The position numbers and the translations under genes were made by a program. The notes below the pieces were generated by a model. The model ran no database searches. It saw only the letters and a program-made list of their open reading frames with translations, and was not told where the DNA came from. Positions 37,270 through 46,679 of a stretch of DNA of 64,000 nt are shown here, piece after piece; the stretch's first letter is position 1, and each line of letters opens with the position of its first letter. The stretch is from contig CACPLG010000002.1 of assembly GCA_902634775.1 (NCBI GenBank), forward strand, positions 1-64,000, written 5' to 3'. This DNA comes from an uncultured Pelagibacteraceae bacterium. Lineage in GTDB: Bacteria; Pseudomonadota; Alphaproteobacteria; Pelagibacterales; Pelagibacteraceae.

Positions 37270-38712
37270 ATGTACGAAAAATTTGGTCAATTTATTGATG
37301 GTAAATGGATTAAATCTTCTAGTGGAGAGACCTATGAAGTAATAAATCCTGCAAATGAGGAAATTCTAGGTAATGCTTCCAAGGCATCCCCAGAGGAAGT
37401 GGAGAAAGCTTTAAAGTCAGCACAACAAGGATTAGAAGTTTGGAAAAAAACTACACCTTGGCAAAGATCATATATCTTAAGACACATAGCAGACAAGATG
37501 AGGGAGAAACAAGATGTTCTTGCAAAATGGATGACCCTAGAAATGGGAAAACCGTTAATTGAGGCTAAAGGCGAGGTTAATGGTGCAGCAGATATTTTTG
37601 AATGGAATGCAGAGGAGACAAAAAGAATTTATGGACAAACTGTAGAGAGTAGATTTGAGGATACTCGTGTACATGTTTACTATCAACCAGTTGGAGTTGT
37701 TGCAGCGTTGGTGCCCTGGAATTTTCCCTTAGTTTTATCATCTAGAAAAATCTCAACAGGATTGGCAGCAGGATGTTCGGTAATTGTAAAACCTGATGTT
37801 ATAACACCAGGTGTAGTTATGGAGCTTGTCGAAATATGTAGAGAGTGTGGGGTACCTCCAGGGGTGATTAATTTACTATCAGGTGACCCACCAAGTATTG
37901 CACAACAATTAATTGCCTCTGACATAGTTAAAAAAATTTCGATTACAGGCTCTTCAAGAGTTGGAAAATTAATTCTCAAACAAGCCGCAGACAAAGTGCA
38001 AAGAGTAACAATGGAGTTAAGTGGTCATTCTCCCTTTATTGTTTTTGATGATGCTGATATTAAAAAGGCTGCTGATATGGCAATAGCAGCTAAGTTTAGA
38101 AATAACGGTCAAGTTTGTATATCACCTAATAGATTTTATATTCAAGAAACTAAGAAGGATGAGTTCGTAAAATTATTTGTAGAAAAAACTAAAAAATTAA
38201 AAATTGGTGATGGAATGGATCCTTCAGTTCAGCTAGGACCTATTACAACAAAAAAAAGATTAAATGAAATAGAAGAATTGGTTGAGACAACAAAGAAAGA
38301 AGGGGCAAAAGTTTTATCAGGAGGGAAAAGACCTTCAGGTTTTAATAAAGGTTATTTTTATGAACCTACAATATTTGATAACGTGAAAGATGATTTTACA
38401 ATTATGAAAGTTGAGCCATTCGGACCCTTAGTGCCAATGCTATCTTTTAAAAGTTTTGATGAAGTAATTGAAAGAGCTAATAATCATGAGTTAGGATTAT
38501 CAAGTTATATTTGCACCAACTCTATGGAGATAGCACATAAAGCATCAGAGCTAATGGAAACAGGAACAGTGGCAGTCAATACACCACAAGTTGCTTTAGC
38601 AGAAGCACCCTTTGGAGGGATCAAACAAGCAGGATACGGAAGGGAAGGTGGGTCTATGGCAATAAAAGATTATCTCAACGTTAAGTACACTCACCTTGGT
38701 TTAAAAGGTTAA
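37270..38712 (+). CDS. NAD(P)-dependent aldehyde dehydrogenase (succinate-semialdehyde dehydrogenase-like)
   Basis: A 480-residue ALDH. The catalytic cysteine is in NNGQVCISPNR, the glutamate in MELSGHSPF, and the NAD loop in ITGSSRVGK. The overall pattern is GabD-like, the class that oxidises succinic semialdehyde to succinate, but many class members act on other aldehydes. It differs from the ALDH at 34747 and is not a duplicate. It has its own 104-base upstream gap; the next gene follows after 5 bases. Confidence 0.85.
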   Translation: MYEKFGQFIDGKWIKSSSGETYEVINPANEEILGNASKASPEEVEKALKSAQQGLEVWKKTTPWQRSYILRHIADKMREKQDVLAKWMTLEMGKPLIEAKGEVNGAADIFEWNAEETKRIYGQTVESRFEDTRVHVYYQPVGVVAALVPWNFPLVLSSRKISTGLAAGCSVIVKPDVITPGVVMELVEICRECGVPPGVINLLSGDPPSIAQQLIASDIVKKISITGSSRVGKLILKQAADKVQRVTMELSGHSPFIVFDDADIKKAADMAIAAKFRNNGQVCISPNRFYIQETKKDEFVKLFVEKTKKLKIGDGMDPSVQLGPITTKKRLNEIEELVETTKKEGAKVLSGGKRPSGFNKGYFYEPTIFDNVKDDFTIMKVEPFGPLVPMLSFKSFDEVIERANNHELGLSSYICTNSMEIAHKASELMETGTVAVNTPQVALAEAPFGGIKQAGYGREGGSMAIKDYLNVKYTHLGLKG

Positions 38713-38717
38713 TTTAG

Positions 38718-39425
38718 ATGACAGAATTAATTTTGGCGTTAGGTGCAGGCCTTCTTAGTTTTTTATCTCCATGTGTTTTACCTTTGATCCCAGGATATAT
38801 ATCTTATGTATCAGGCAAATCCTTAAATGAATTGCTTGAAGAAAAAAAAGTTAATATTACACCAATAATTTTATTTACAGTTGGGTTCTCTCTCATTTTT
38901 ATTGCATTTGGAGCAACAAGTTCTTTAATTGGAAAAATTTTATTAAATAATTCAATTGAGCTTAGAATTTTTTCTGGATTAATTATTATTCTTTTTTCTC
39001 TTCAAATAATCGGAATTATAAATTTAAACTTTCTAAACTTTGAAAAGAGATTAGACACTCAAAAAAGTGCAAATGTTTTTAGTTCTGTTTTAGTAGGGAT
39101 GGCATTTGGTTTTGGTTGGACACCATGCATTGGACCTATTCTAGGCTCTATACTGGCTCTTGCAGCTGTGGAACAAACTCTATTGAAAGCTGTTCTATTA
39201 TTATTATTTTATTCATTAGGATTAGCTATTCCCTTCATTTTATCTGGTTTTTTAATACAAAAATTTATGCTTATTTCAAAAAATTTAAAAAGAAATATAA
39301 ACATAATCTCAAAAACTGGTGGATTTATTCTGTTAGGAACAGGTATTTTGATACTAACAAACCAACTTCAAGCAGTAGGTTTTTACTTGCTAAAATCTCT
39401 ACCTTTTTTACAAAATCTTGGTTAA
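38718..39425 (+). CDS. ccdA: Cytochrome c biogenesis protein CcdA
   Basis: A 235-residue six-segment membrane protein of the CcdA/DsbD-beta family, which carries reducing power across the inner membrane to periplasmic thiols. The two conserved cysteines are in SPCVLPLIPGY and GWTPCIGPILG. It is probably co-transcribed with the ALDH upstream. Confidence 0.93.
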   Translation: MTELILALGAGLLSFLSPCVLPLIPGYISYVSGKSLNELLEEKKVNITPIILFTVGFSLIFIAFGATSSLIGKILLNNSIELRIFSGLIIILFSLQIIGIINLNFLNFEKRLDTQKSANVFSSVLVGMAFGFGWTPCIGPILGSILALAAVEQTLLKAVLLLLFYSLGLAIPFILSGFLIQKFMLISKNLKRNINIISKTGGFILLGTGILILTNQLQAVGFYLLKSLPFLQNLG

Positions 39426-39455
39426 AAAAATTGTCTTTTTTGATATAATCTTGAA

Positions 39456-40475
39456 ATGTCATTAAGTTATTTAATAAATCAATCTAGTAAGTTTATCTGG
39501 TATTCTGCGCACTACATCATTTCTTTTAAGTACGCGACACCTATTAAAATAGATAAGTCTAATCCACCTCCGTTTTATGGCAAAATGCCAACAGGGAAAA
39601 AACTATTTTTTGAAATGATGAAACTTTTAAATGAAGAGCGAAAGTTGATTAATTCAAAATTTTACAAAATACCTAAAACAGAACTAAAAGATTTGATAAA
39701 TACAGCTAAAGGAAGTTTTGATTTTTTTCTCGATTTACCTAAAATTGATAAAAGAAGAACATCAGGTAAATTTTCTGAAGTTAAAACGAATAAAGACTTA
39801 CCAAAATATTTTCTTAGAAATTTCCATTATCAAACAGATGGTTATTTAAGTGAAAAATCTGCAAGATTATATGAGTTTCAAGTTGAGACTTTATTCTCAG
39901 GGTGCGCCGCAACAATGAGAAGGTTTTCAATGATCCCCTTAATTAAATTTATAAAAGATGAAAATTTACCAAGAACAAAGTTGTTAGACATTGGTACTGG
40001 CACAGGGGATATAATTCAAACATATAAATTAAACACTAAAAATTTAGAGGTCACTTGTTCTGATTTATCAGAAGAGTATTTAAATGTTGCAAAAGAAAAA
40101 TTAAAGAAATTCTCAAATATTAAATATGTAAATTGTAAAGGAGAAGAGTTGCCATTTGATGAGAAATCTTATGACATTGTTACTTCTACCTATGTTTTTC
40201 ATGAAGTTCCTTCTGCTATAAGAAAAAAAATTTTTAGTGAAATCTCAAGAGTTTTAAGAAAAGGAGGGATTTTTATTTTAACAGACTCTTTACAAATGGA
40301 TGATAATCCTATTTTAAATCCATTATTGGAATTTTTTCCTTATTCAACACATGAACCTTATTATCCTAAATATATACGAGAAGATCTAGCTAGTGTTGCT
40401 AAACAAAGTGGATTAGAACTTTTTTATTCTAAAAATGCCTATCTTTCAAAAAGCTTAGCTTTTAAAAAAATCTAA
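39456..40475 (+). CDS. SAM-dependent methyltransferase (class I)
   Basis: A 339-residue protein. The first 130 residues are an extension without a known domain. The class I methyltransferase core starts with motif I LLDIGTGTGD near residue 174, and EVPSAIRKK with RVLRKGGIFILTD follows. The substrate is unknown. It ends at 40475, directly against the convergent TauD-family gene. Confidence 0.85.
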   Translation: MSLSYLINQSSKFIWYSAHYIISFKYATPIKIDKSNPPPFYGKMPTGKKLFFEMMKLLNEERKLINSKFYKIPKTELKDLINTAKGSFDFFLDLPKIDKRRTSGKFSEVKTNKDLPKYFLRNFHYQTDGYLSEKSARLYEFQVETLFSGCAATMRRFSMIPLIKFIKDENLPRTKLLDIGTGTGDIIQTYKLNTKNLEVTCSDLSEEYLNVAKEKLKKFSNIKYVNCKGEELPFDEKSYDIVTSTYVFHEVPSAIRKKIFSEISRVLRKGGIFILTDSLQMDDNPILNPLLEFFPYSTHEPYYPKYIREDLASVAKQSGLELFYSKNAYLSKSLAFKKI

Positions 40476-41591
40476 TTAACTAAATTTTCTTAGTAAGTGT
40501 CTAAGTTTACCTTCTGAAGAGTCGTAATCTATATAACAACCTTGTAAAAATCTATTACCCTCATTAGGATTAAATTCTGTTCTACCGTGAAGTAATCTAT
40601 AATTATCCATCATCAGCAAGTCACCTGGATTTAACTTAAATTTAATTAAAAATTTATCTGAGTTATAAATTTCTGAAATTTTATTTCTTGCTTTATAATA
40701 TAAGTCTAACCTATCTTTTTCTAAGGCTGGAACAAAATCTAGTCTGGTACTAAATCTAACTTGTTTAAATCGTTTATTTTGATCTAATTCAATAAGCTCC
40801 CCATAATTTTCTAAAACAACATTTTTATCTGCAAATCTAAATTTCACTTTTACATCTGTAAGAATTTTGAAAAATTCAGGAAATTCTTTTTTTAAATTTT
40901 CTGCCACTGCAAATCCATCAACTAGAGTGGAAAATCCACCTTTAACCTCATTTTCAATACAATGTAATAACTGAATATTGGGAACTGGTTTTCTGTAAGG
41001 ATTGTCAGTATGAGGTGATAGAGGAAGAGGTGTATAAGCTAAATCATTTGGATTTGGTTTTGACCTAACATTAAAGTATTCACCAAAATTTGTTCTTCTG
41101 ATGCTACCAATTGAATTTGCAAAATTTACAATGAAATTATTTTTAGTTGGAACATTTGAAATAATAATAAAACCATTTTTATAGAATGATTTTAAAAGCT
41201 CAAGCATCTCACCGCTTTCTAAAAAATTATCATTATATTTAAAGTTCTTTATATTCTTAAGGTCAGAATTCCAAAGCGTTGGCTGCATTAATCTTTCTAA
41301 TTCCTTATCTGAAGAAAACTCTTTTTCAATTTTTTTAATGTCAAATTTAGACTTTACTCCATCACTAAACTCGAGATTTAAAAGATCATTATCAATTTTA
41401 ACATCTTTAATTGTTATATTTTTTAGAAAAGATGGATCAAATAATCTTTGTTCGGTATTAGCATCTAGATGTTCTTTTTCAGACACTCTTTCTCTTAACC
41501 AAATAGGATGTAATTCTTTCTTTTCTGATCCTAGAAACACAAATATTTTGTTATTTTTTTCTAATTGTATTTTCATATCTACAATTAACAT
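40476..41591 (-). CDS. Gamma-butyrobetaine hydroxylase-like TauD/TfdA-family dioxygenase
   Basis: A 371-residue Fe(II)/2-oxoglutarate dioxygenase. The N-terminal region (HPIWLRERV) is the DUF971-like domain that binds zinc in carnitine-synthesis hydroxylases. The TauD core has HTDN (first His and Asp) near residue 195 and MDNYRLLHGRTEF (distal His) near 335. An alternative start at 41576 gives MKIQLEK and removes five residues. The substrate may be gamma-butyrobetaine or a related compatible solute or phosphonate. Confidence 0.85.
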   Translation of the reverse strand: MLIVDMKIQLEKNNKIFVFLGSEKKELHPIWLRERVSEKEHLDANTEQRLFDPSFLKNITIKDVKIDNDLLNLEFSDGVKSKFDIKKIEKEFSSDKELERLMQPTLWNSDLKNIKNFKYNDNFLESGEMLELLKSFYKNGFIIISNVPTKNNFIVNFANSIGSIRRTNFGEYFNVRSKPNPNDLAYTPLPLSPHTDNPYRKPVPNIQLLHCIENEVKGGFSTLVDGFAVAENLKKEFPEFFKILTDVKVKFRFADKNVVLENYGELIELDQNKRFKQVRFSTRLDFVPALEKDRLDLYYKARNKISEIYNSDKFLIKFKLNPGDLLMMDNYRLLHGRTEFNPNEGNRFLQGCYIDYDSSEGKLRHLLRKFS

Positions 41592-41659
41592 TTCAATAAA
41601 AAATAGCTTTAATCAAGCAAAATTAAATAGTAATAAGATCTTAAGATAAATCAAAACAA

Positions 41660-42445
41660 ATGAAAAATATTGAATTTTATAGATTTTTAATCTCTTTAGC
41701 TAAAGACTTAAATAGATTTTACAAAAAGAATTTAAACAAACCTTTTAAGGCCATTAACAAAGGTAAAGGCTCTAACTATGACCCAGTCACTATAGCTGAT
41801 AAAAAATTTGAAAAATTCATAAGATCAAAGATTAATAAAAAATACCCGTCCCACTCTATCGTTGGTGAAGAATTTGGAAAGAAAGAAACTAAAAGTGACT
41901 ACTCTTGGGTAATAGATCCAATTGATGGGACAAGATCTTTTGTAATTGGTAATCCTTCATGGAGTAATCTTGTAGCTATTTGCCACAAAGGACAACCAAT
42001 TTTTGGGTTAGCAAACTTCCCTGAATTAAACAAATTTTATATAAACAAAAACACTAAAGAGGCTTTTTTATTTAGGGATAATAAAAAGACAAAATTAAGA
42101 TCTTCGAAAGAAAAAAATTTCAAAAAGATAAAACTTTCTGGAAATTTTCATGGTCATTTTTCTTTAGATAAGCTCAAGAAAGTTAAAAAAATTCTACCTA
42201 TGATGCAATTTCCTTGTATGGATGCATTAAGCTATTCTCACTTTTGCGAGGGTAAAATCGATGTTGTCTTCCAATGTGGAAACAAAATTTGGGATATTTT
42301 TCCATTGATACCAATCATAAGGGCCTCAGGTGGAATAGTAACAAATTGGAAAAATCAATTTAACTTTAAAAGTGGAAATGTTTTGGTCTCTCCAAACAAA
42401 ATCTTGCACTCAAAGATGCTTAAAATGCTTAGACCCCTAAATTAA
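41660..42445 (+). CDS. hisN: Inositol monophosphatase family, HisN-like phosphatase
   Basis: A 261-residue metal-dependent phosphatase. The metal-binding block is WVIDPIDGTRSFVIG, whose TRSFVxG form matches histidinol-phosphatase HisN more than SuhB/CysQ types; GEEFGK upstream is the first metal site. HisN would do the eighth step of histidine synthesis. It is not beside other his genes, so inositol or related phosphates remain possible. Confidence 0.8.
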   Translation: MKNIEFYRFLISLAKDLNRFYKKNLNKPFKAINKGKGSNYDPVTIADKKFEKFIRSKINKKYPSHSIVGEEFGKKETKSDYSWVIDPIDGTRSFVIGNPSWSNLVAICHKGQPIFGLANFPELNKFYINKNTKEAFLFRDNKKTKLRSSKEKNFKKIKLSGNFHGHFSLDKLKKVKKILPMMQFPCMDALSYSHFCEGKIDVVFQCGNKIWDIFPLIPIIRASGGIVTNWKNQFNFKSGNVLVSPNKILHSKMLKMLRPLN

Positions 42446-43320
42446 TTATTATTAATAAAAGATTTAATATAATCTCTGAGTTTTATTTTACCGAAATGTT
42501 TATAAACTTTATTTGATAAATTCATTGTAGTAAGTGCTGATGCATATCTTTCACCAGGTCTTTTTGATAAAAGCCTAATTCGTTTTTTAAACAACTTTGC
42601 AACTTCTAAAATCGTAAAACTTTGCTTATGGGAAATACTATAATGTCTGCATAGATTTTTTTTCCAAGCCATATAGCAAACATTAACCGTATCATCAATA
42701 TGGGTAAATCTTCTTGATTGTGTACCTGGCTTAACCACTGGCAAAGTTTTATTTTTTTTGTAACAATCTTCAAATATTCCTATTACAGTGGCCATGTTCC
42801 CTTTACTTATTTGATTAGGACCATATACATTATAAAAATAAATCACCTCATATTTAAATTTAAACCATTTTTTTAAATTCTCTAATAACTCCAAATTCTT
42901 TGCTTTTGTAAATGCATATGGAGATAAATTTTTGTCGTTTCCTTTATTGCCAAGTGATGCAGATGTTGCGCTATAAACTAGTTTAATTTTATTTTTTAAG
43001 CAAAAATTTAAAACAGCGTTTGTTCCAATTGAGTTAGATTCAATACATTTATCCATTTGTAAAAAACTTTGATAAATCCTTGCAAATTCCCCAAAATGAA
43101 AAATTGAATGTATTTTTTTTGGATTTAATACTGCTGAAATATTCTTTGTGTGAGCATTTATGTATTTTACTCGAGAATCTTTAATATGATTTTTACTTGT
43201 GCTGGAGCTGTAATCATCAATTGAAATCAATTTGTAACTTGTTTTTTTTAAAAGTAACTTAATTAGATTAGTACCAACAAAACCTGCACCACCAGTGATT
43301 ACTATCTTTTTTGAGCTCAT
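42442..43320 (-). CDS. NAD-dependent epimerase/dehydratase
   Basis: A 292-residue short-chain dehydrogenase-type protein with the Rossmann motif GGAGFVGTNL at the start and the YxxxK catalytic pair in SPYAFTKAKN. It resembles UDP-glucose 4-epimerase and nucleotide-sugar dehydratases; the exact sugar is not clear. It may serve surface polysaccharide with the nearby FkbM and glycosyltransferase genes. Overlaps the HisN-like gene by 4 bases. Confidence 0.88.
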   Translation of the reverse strand: MSSKKIVITGGAGFVGTNLIKLLLKKTSYKLISIDDYSSSTSKNHIKDSRVKYINAHTKNISAVLNPKKIHSIFHFGEFARIYQSFLQMDKCIESNSIGTNAVLNFCLKNKIKLVYSATSASLGNKGNDKNLSPYAFTKAKNLELLENLKKWFKFKYEVIYFYNVYGPNQISKGNMATVIGIFEDCYKKNKTLPVVKPGTQSRRFTHIDDTVNVCYMAWKKNLCRHYSISHKQSFTILEVAKLFKKRIRLLSKRPGERYASALTTMNLSNKVYKHFGKIKLRDYIKSFINNN

Positions 43321-43395
43321 TAGCTTTTTATCTATTAATTTAAATATTTATTTATGTAAATAACTAAATTACAATGCATTAAAAATAGGAGGAAT

Positions 43396-43788
43396 ATGGA
43401 AATTTTTAAACCAATTAACGAAAAAAAAACTAACACAAAAGTAAAAAGAATTTTTAATGAAATTAAGAAAACGAGAAAAATTACTAAAATTCCAAATTTC
43501 TGGAAATCTATAGCACATAATCCCCAACTTTTAGAAAGAACCTGGAATAACCTTAAACAAATTATGAAAGATGGTGCGCTTGACTCAGCTACTAAAGAGT
43601 TAATTTATGTTGCTGTATCAATTACAAATAGTTGCAGTTATTGTACTAGGTCACATACTTTTGCTGCTAAAAAAAAGGGTGCATCTGACGAAATGATTAA
43701 AGAAATGATAGATGTAGTTGGTATTGCCAATCAAAACAATAAACTTGTTGAAGCGTATCAAGTTGAAGTAGATAAAATTTATAAATAA
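43396..43788 (+). CDS. Carboxymuconolactone decarboxylase (AhpD-like) family protein
   Basis: A 130-residue CMD-fold protein with the CxxC-like SCSYCTRSHT motif near residue 78, as in AhpD thiol peroxidases. Likely a redox or peroxide-related protein; true decarboxylation is not implied. An AGGAGG precedes the ATG. The SMR-like gene follows after 3 bases. Confidence 0.87.
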   Translation: MEIFKPINEKKTNTKVKRIFNEIKKTRKITKIPNFWKSIAHNPQLLERTWNNLKQIMKDGALDSATKELIYVAVSITNSCSYCTRSHTFAAKKKGASDEMIKEMIDVVGIANQNNKLVEAYQVEVDKIYK

Positions 43789-43791
43789 GCT

Positions 43792-44127
43792 ATGACGAAT
43801 ATTATTGGATATTTATACCTTTTGTTAGCGATAATTTTTGGAATTACTTCTAACGGTTTTCTTAAAACTACAAATGGATTTACAAATTTACTTCCCACAA
43901 TAATGTGCATTATGACTATTGTTATTTGTATTTTTTTTCTTGCAAAGGCAATGATGATCATCCCTGTTGGTTTTACTTACGCAACATATGGCGGACTGAC
44001 AATTACAGCAGTAACATTATTTGGAATATTCAAATATAATCAAATTCCAAATGTCTTGGGTATAACTGGAATAACATTAATTATAATTGGTGTTATTTTA
44101 GTAAATTTTTTAGGAAAAACAAATTAG
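43792..44127 (+). CDS. SMR-like four-helix membrane protein lacking the conserved glutamate
   Basis: A 111-residue protein with four membrane helices that aligns along its whole length to EmrE-type small multidrug transporters. Landmarks are YLLLAIIFGITS, NGFTNLLP, IPVGFTYATYGG and the C-terminal IIGVILVNFLG. The glutamate of helix 1 (Glu14 in EmrE), which binds proton and drug, is Gly17 here (codon at 43840-43842), and the tryptophan of helix 3 is tyrosine. It cannot be a normal proton-drug antiporter. It may pair with another subunit or carry lipids or polyprenyl sugars, as some distant relatives do. Confidence 0.82.
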   Translation: MTNIIGYLYLLLAIIFGITSNGFLKTTNGFTNLLPTIMCIMTIVICIFFLAKAMMIIPVGFTYATYGGLTITAVTLFGIFKYNQIPNVLGITGITLIIIGVILVNFLGKTN

Positions 44128-44132
44128 TTGTA

Positions 44133-44966
44133 ATGCTTAAATTTAGCACTTCAGCAAAAGTATATTTTGCAACAATATTAAGTAAATTACTAATATTTAT
44201 TTTACGAAAAAAAAATTTTTTAATAATTAGAAATGGAATAAAATATAATGTTGATTTAGAAGAGGGGATTGATTTAGGAATATTTTTAAATCTTAAAAAT
44301 GAAAAAAAACTATTTAAAGTAAGAAAATATATTGATATTAATGAAAAATCTTTAATTGTAGATATTGGCGCAAACATAGGTTCAGTATCATTGCCATTAG
44401 CTCAAAATTTTAACAATGCACAGATATACTCAATTGAACCTACAATATATGCATTTAAAAAACTCAAACAAAATATTAATTTAAATCTTAAATTAAAGAA
44501 AAGAATTAAAACATTTAATAATTTTGCCACATATAGAAATAAAAAAATTAAATTTGTACATTCATCTTGGAAACTTAATAGTGGTGATAAAAAACATGGG
44601 ATACATAAGGGTATATTAAAAAAAACATCAAATAAATCAATTTCAATAGATAAACTTTTAAAAAGAAATAAAAAACGTGTCAGATTAATTAAAATAGATG
44701 TTGATGGTTATGAATTAGAAGTTTTAAAAAGTGCTGAAAAAACTTTAAAAAAAGAAAAGCCAATTATCTATTTTGAATTAGCGCCATATTTGTATAAAGA
44801 AATGGGATATACAGCAGATCATTTGATTAGGTACATTAAAAAAATGAACTATGCTTTTTATGATGAAGATTTTAAACCAGTTTTAGATATAAAATTGGTT
44901 TCATCAAAACTCACAGATAAATCTCAGAATTATTTTTTGTTTCATAATTCTTTTTTGGTGATTTAG
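44133..44966 (+). CDS. FkbM family methyltransferase
   Basis: A 277-residue SAM methyltransferase with motif I VDIGANIGSVSLPLA near residue 82 and IYSIEPT after it, and the FkbM-type IKIDVDGYELEVLKS segment. FkbM enzymes methylate hydroxyls on sugars or secondary metabolites. It probably belongs with the adjacent surface genes. Its end abuts the DUF2798 gene. Confidence 0.88.
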   Translation: MLKFSTSAKVYFATILSKLLIFILRKKNFLIIRNGIKYNVDLEEGIDLGIFLNLKNEKKLFKVRKYIDINEKSLIVDIGANIGSVSLPLAQNFNNAQIYSIEPTIYAFKKLKQNINLNLKLKKRIKTFNNFATYRNKKIKFVHSSWKLNSGDKKHGIHKGILKKTSNKSISIDKLLKRNKKRVRLIKIDVDGYELEVLKSAEKTLKKEKPIIYFELAPYLYKEMGYTADHLIRYIKKMNYAFYDEDFKPVLDIKLVSSKLTDKSQNYFLFHNSFLVI

Positions 44967-45188
44967 TTATTTTGTAATTTTATCAACAAAATTTTTAGTC
45001 ATTGGGCCAACTACCAAGGCAGCTATTATTGCAATTGGAAGACTTACTACCCAAGCTTTTAAAAACCTATTTATGTATTCACTATCCATCCCTGTGTTAA
45101 TGTATGTGATGATAAGAGTCATCATGAGGCTCATTCCAAACCCCATGATTAAAATAAACAATAAATTAGAATATTTTTTTGGAAACAT
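44967..45188 (-). CDS. DUF2798 small membrane protein
   Basis: A 73-residue protein with two membrane helices and the DUF2798 pattern (LIMGFGMSLMMTLIITYINTG, WVVSLPIAIIAALVVGP). Function unknown. It may be the last gene of the small-protein run on the minus strand. Confidence 0.8.
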   Translation of the reverse strand: MFPKKYSNLLFILIMGFGMSLMMTLIITYINTGMDSEYINRFLKAWVVSLPIAIIAALVVGPMTKNFVDKITK

Positions 45189-45230
45189 TAAATTGTAAAA
45201 GTTACCTTGTAGCTCCTGTTTCCTGATGAA

Positions 45231-45614
45231 TTATTTTTTCATCGCGTTGAACATACTTAGTGTGTCGTCGAAAGTCATCATACTGATCATTTTTCCACTG
45301 TCGCTTACTTCAAAGTAATGACCAAACATTGTTTCCATACCATCCGCTGACCCCTTTACTCTTACAAAAACTTTATTTCCTTCACTTATCATCTCAATAG
45401 GTTCAACTTTGAAATTTGACCATTTTTCTGGAATTTTTGAAAATGCCCCCATCATTGCTTGTGGACCTTTGTGAACTCCTGATAGAGGATGGACTCCTTC
45501 TTTTCCAGGGAAAGTCCATGTAGTGTTTTCATCTACCAACTCTTTAAAAAAAGTCTCCATATCGTGTTTATTAAAAAGATCGTAACCTAATTGTATTCTT
45601 TCTTTTGCGTTCAT
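45231..45614 (-). CDS. NTF2-like (SnoaL-type) protein
   Basis: A 127-residue cone-fold protein, starting MNAKERIQLGYDLFNKHDMETFF, the usual first helices of the NTF2/SnoaL fold, with TWTFPGKEGVHPLSG as the strand region. Such proteins bind small hydrophobic molecules or act as isomerases. An AAGGAG precedes the start. Substrate unknown. Confidence 0.82.
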   Translation of the reverse strand: MNAKERIQLGYDLFNKHDMETFFKELVDENTTWTFPGKEGVHPLSGVHKGPQAMMGAFSKIPEKWSNFKVEPIEMISEGNKVFVRVKGSADGMETMFGHYFEVSDSGKMISMMTFDDTLSMFNAMKK

Positions 45615-45638
45615 TTGCTTCTCCTTTTTGATTAATTA

Positions 45639-46055
45639 TTACACATAAATTTTATCAGCTAATCCGTAACAAAGAACAGCACTAATAATCACTAGTACTA
45701 ACGGAGCATATATTCCATCATTTCTGGTTTTCTTAGTTAATCCCGTCTTATCAATTTTTAATGTATAAAAATTTGCCATCAAAATTGTAACGTTGATAAT
45801 AAAGACTAAATTAAAGAATGCCCAAGTAGCCTCTAAACCACCTGATCTGATAAAAGCGACATATATTGCCATTAAAACTAATGCGATCATAAATGAACCA
45901 GCAAATCTGGTAATTAGTGTTGCTGTCTTATCTACACCTCTACCTTTTAAAAATTTCTGAGTGTCAAAGACTAATTGGTAAGCGTAAGCACCAACTATTA
46001 TGAAATGAGCTAAGTAAATTATTAAATAAAAAGCGTTTCCAAATTTATCGATCAT
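45639..46055 (-). CDS. Hypothetical four-helix membrane protein
   Basis: A 138-residue protein with about four predicted membrane helices and a conserved-looking LVFDTQKFLKGRGVDKTATLI segment between the first two. No family is confidently recognised. It lies 7 bases after the neighbouring small gene, so it is likely co-transcribed. Confidence 0.72.
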   Translation of the reverse strand: MIDKFGNAFYLIIYLAHFIIVGAYAYQLVFDTQKFLKGRGVDKTATLITRFAGSFMIALVLMAIYVAFIRSGGLEATWAFFNLVFIINVTILMANFYTLKIDKTGLTKKTRNDGIYAPLVLVIISAVLCYGLADKIYV

Positions 46056-46062
46056 AAATATC

Positions 46063-46350
46063 CTATGCGTTGTAGTCCATTACTTGATCTGTACACTCAA
46101 CAAACTTGTGTGGAGTAAAAAAATCGTTCATTTGACCTAGTTGATTAATAATTGATTCCTCGTCTTTACCCTTCCACCAACAGAACATTTCCATTGTATC
46201 ACCCGGAGTATTCCAAGTCATCTGACAAGCAGCATTATCGCTTTTCATACTTTTAACAATATCTTCCATCTTCATTGAAGCCACTGTTTCAGTAAACTTC
46301 TCTTTCATCTCTTTAGATTTGAAAGTGTGTGTTACCATATAGTTTTTCAT
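46063..46350 (-). CDS. Small hypothetical protein with alpha/beta-barrel-like pattern
   Basis: A 95-residue protein starting MKNYMVTHTFKSKEMKEKF, with a strand-helix-strand pattern and the block MFCWWKGKDEESI. The size and pattern suggest a ferredoxin-like dimeric barrel, but I recognise no family. A clear AAGGAG lies 6-12 bases before the ATG, indicating efficient translation. Confidence 0.7.
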   Translation of the reverse strand: MKNYMVTHTFKSKEMKEKFTETVASMKMEDIVKSMKSDNAACQMTWNTPGDTMEMFCWWKGKDEESIINQLGQMNDFFTPHKFVECTDQVMDYNA

Positions 46351-46360
46351 TTTTTCTCCT

Positions 46361-46651
46361 TTATAGATTTATTTTAGATAATTCGTATAACTGTGCGCTC
46401 TCTACACACTCAGCATAAATTGCTTTTGCTGTAGCATTATTTCCATTTACGAATTCTTTCATTCCCGCTTCATTATGAACATTAACTTTGAACAACAGCC
46501 CACTTTTATCGGGTATCATAGCCCCAACAGTTTTTTCTGGATAAGCAACACTTTTTCTGACACCCATACCTTCATCTGATTGCATCCAACCCATGAAAGT
46601 TTCTAATTTACCCTCTTTAAGTTTAAGATACACTAACATCTCCTTTTCCAT
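46361..46651 (-). CDS. Small hypothetical protein with alpha/beta-barrel-like pattern
   Basis: A 96-residue protein starting MEKEMLVYLKLKEGKLETF, again with a strand-helix-strand rhythm typical of dimeric ferredoxin-like barrels. It is preceded by AAGGAGAG. No family or function is assigned. Confidence 0.7.
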   Translation of the reverse strand: MEKEMLVYLKLKEGKLETFMGWMQSDEGMGVRKSVAYPEKTVGAMIPDKSGLLFKVNVHNEAGMKEFVNGNNATAKAIYAECVESAQLYELSKINL

Positions 46652-46679
46652 TTTTCTCTCCTTTCATTGAATGGTTTCA

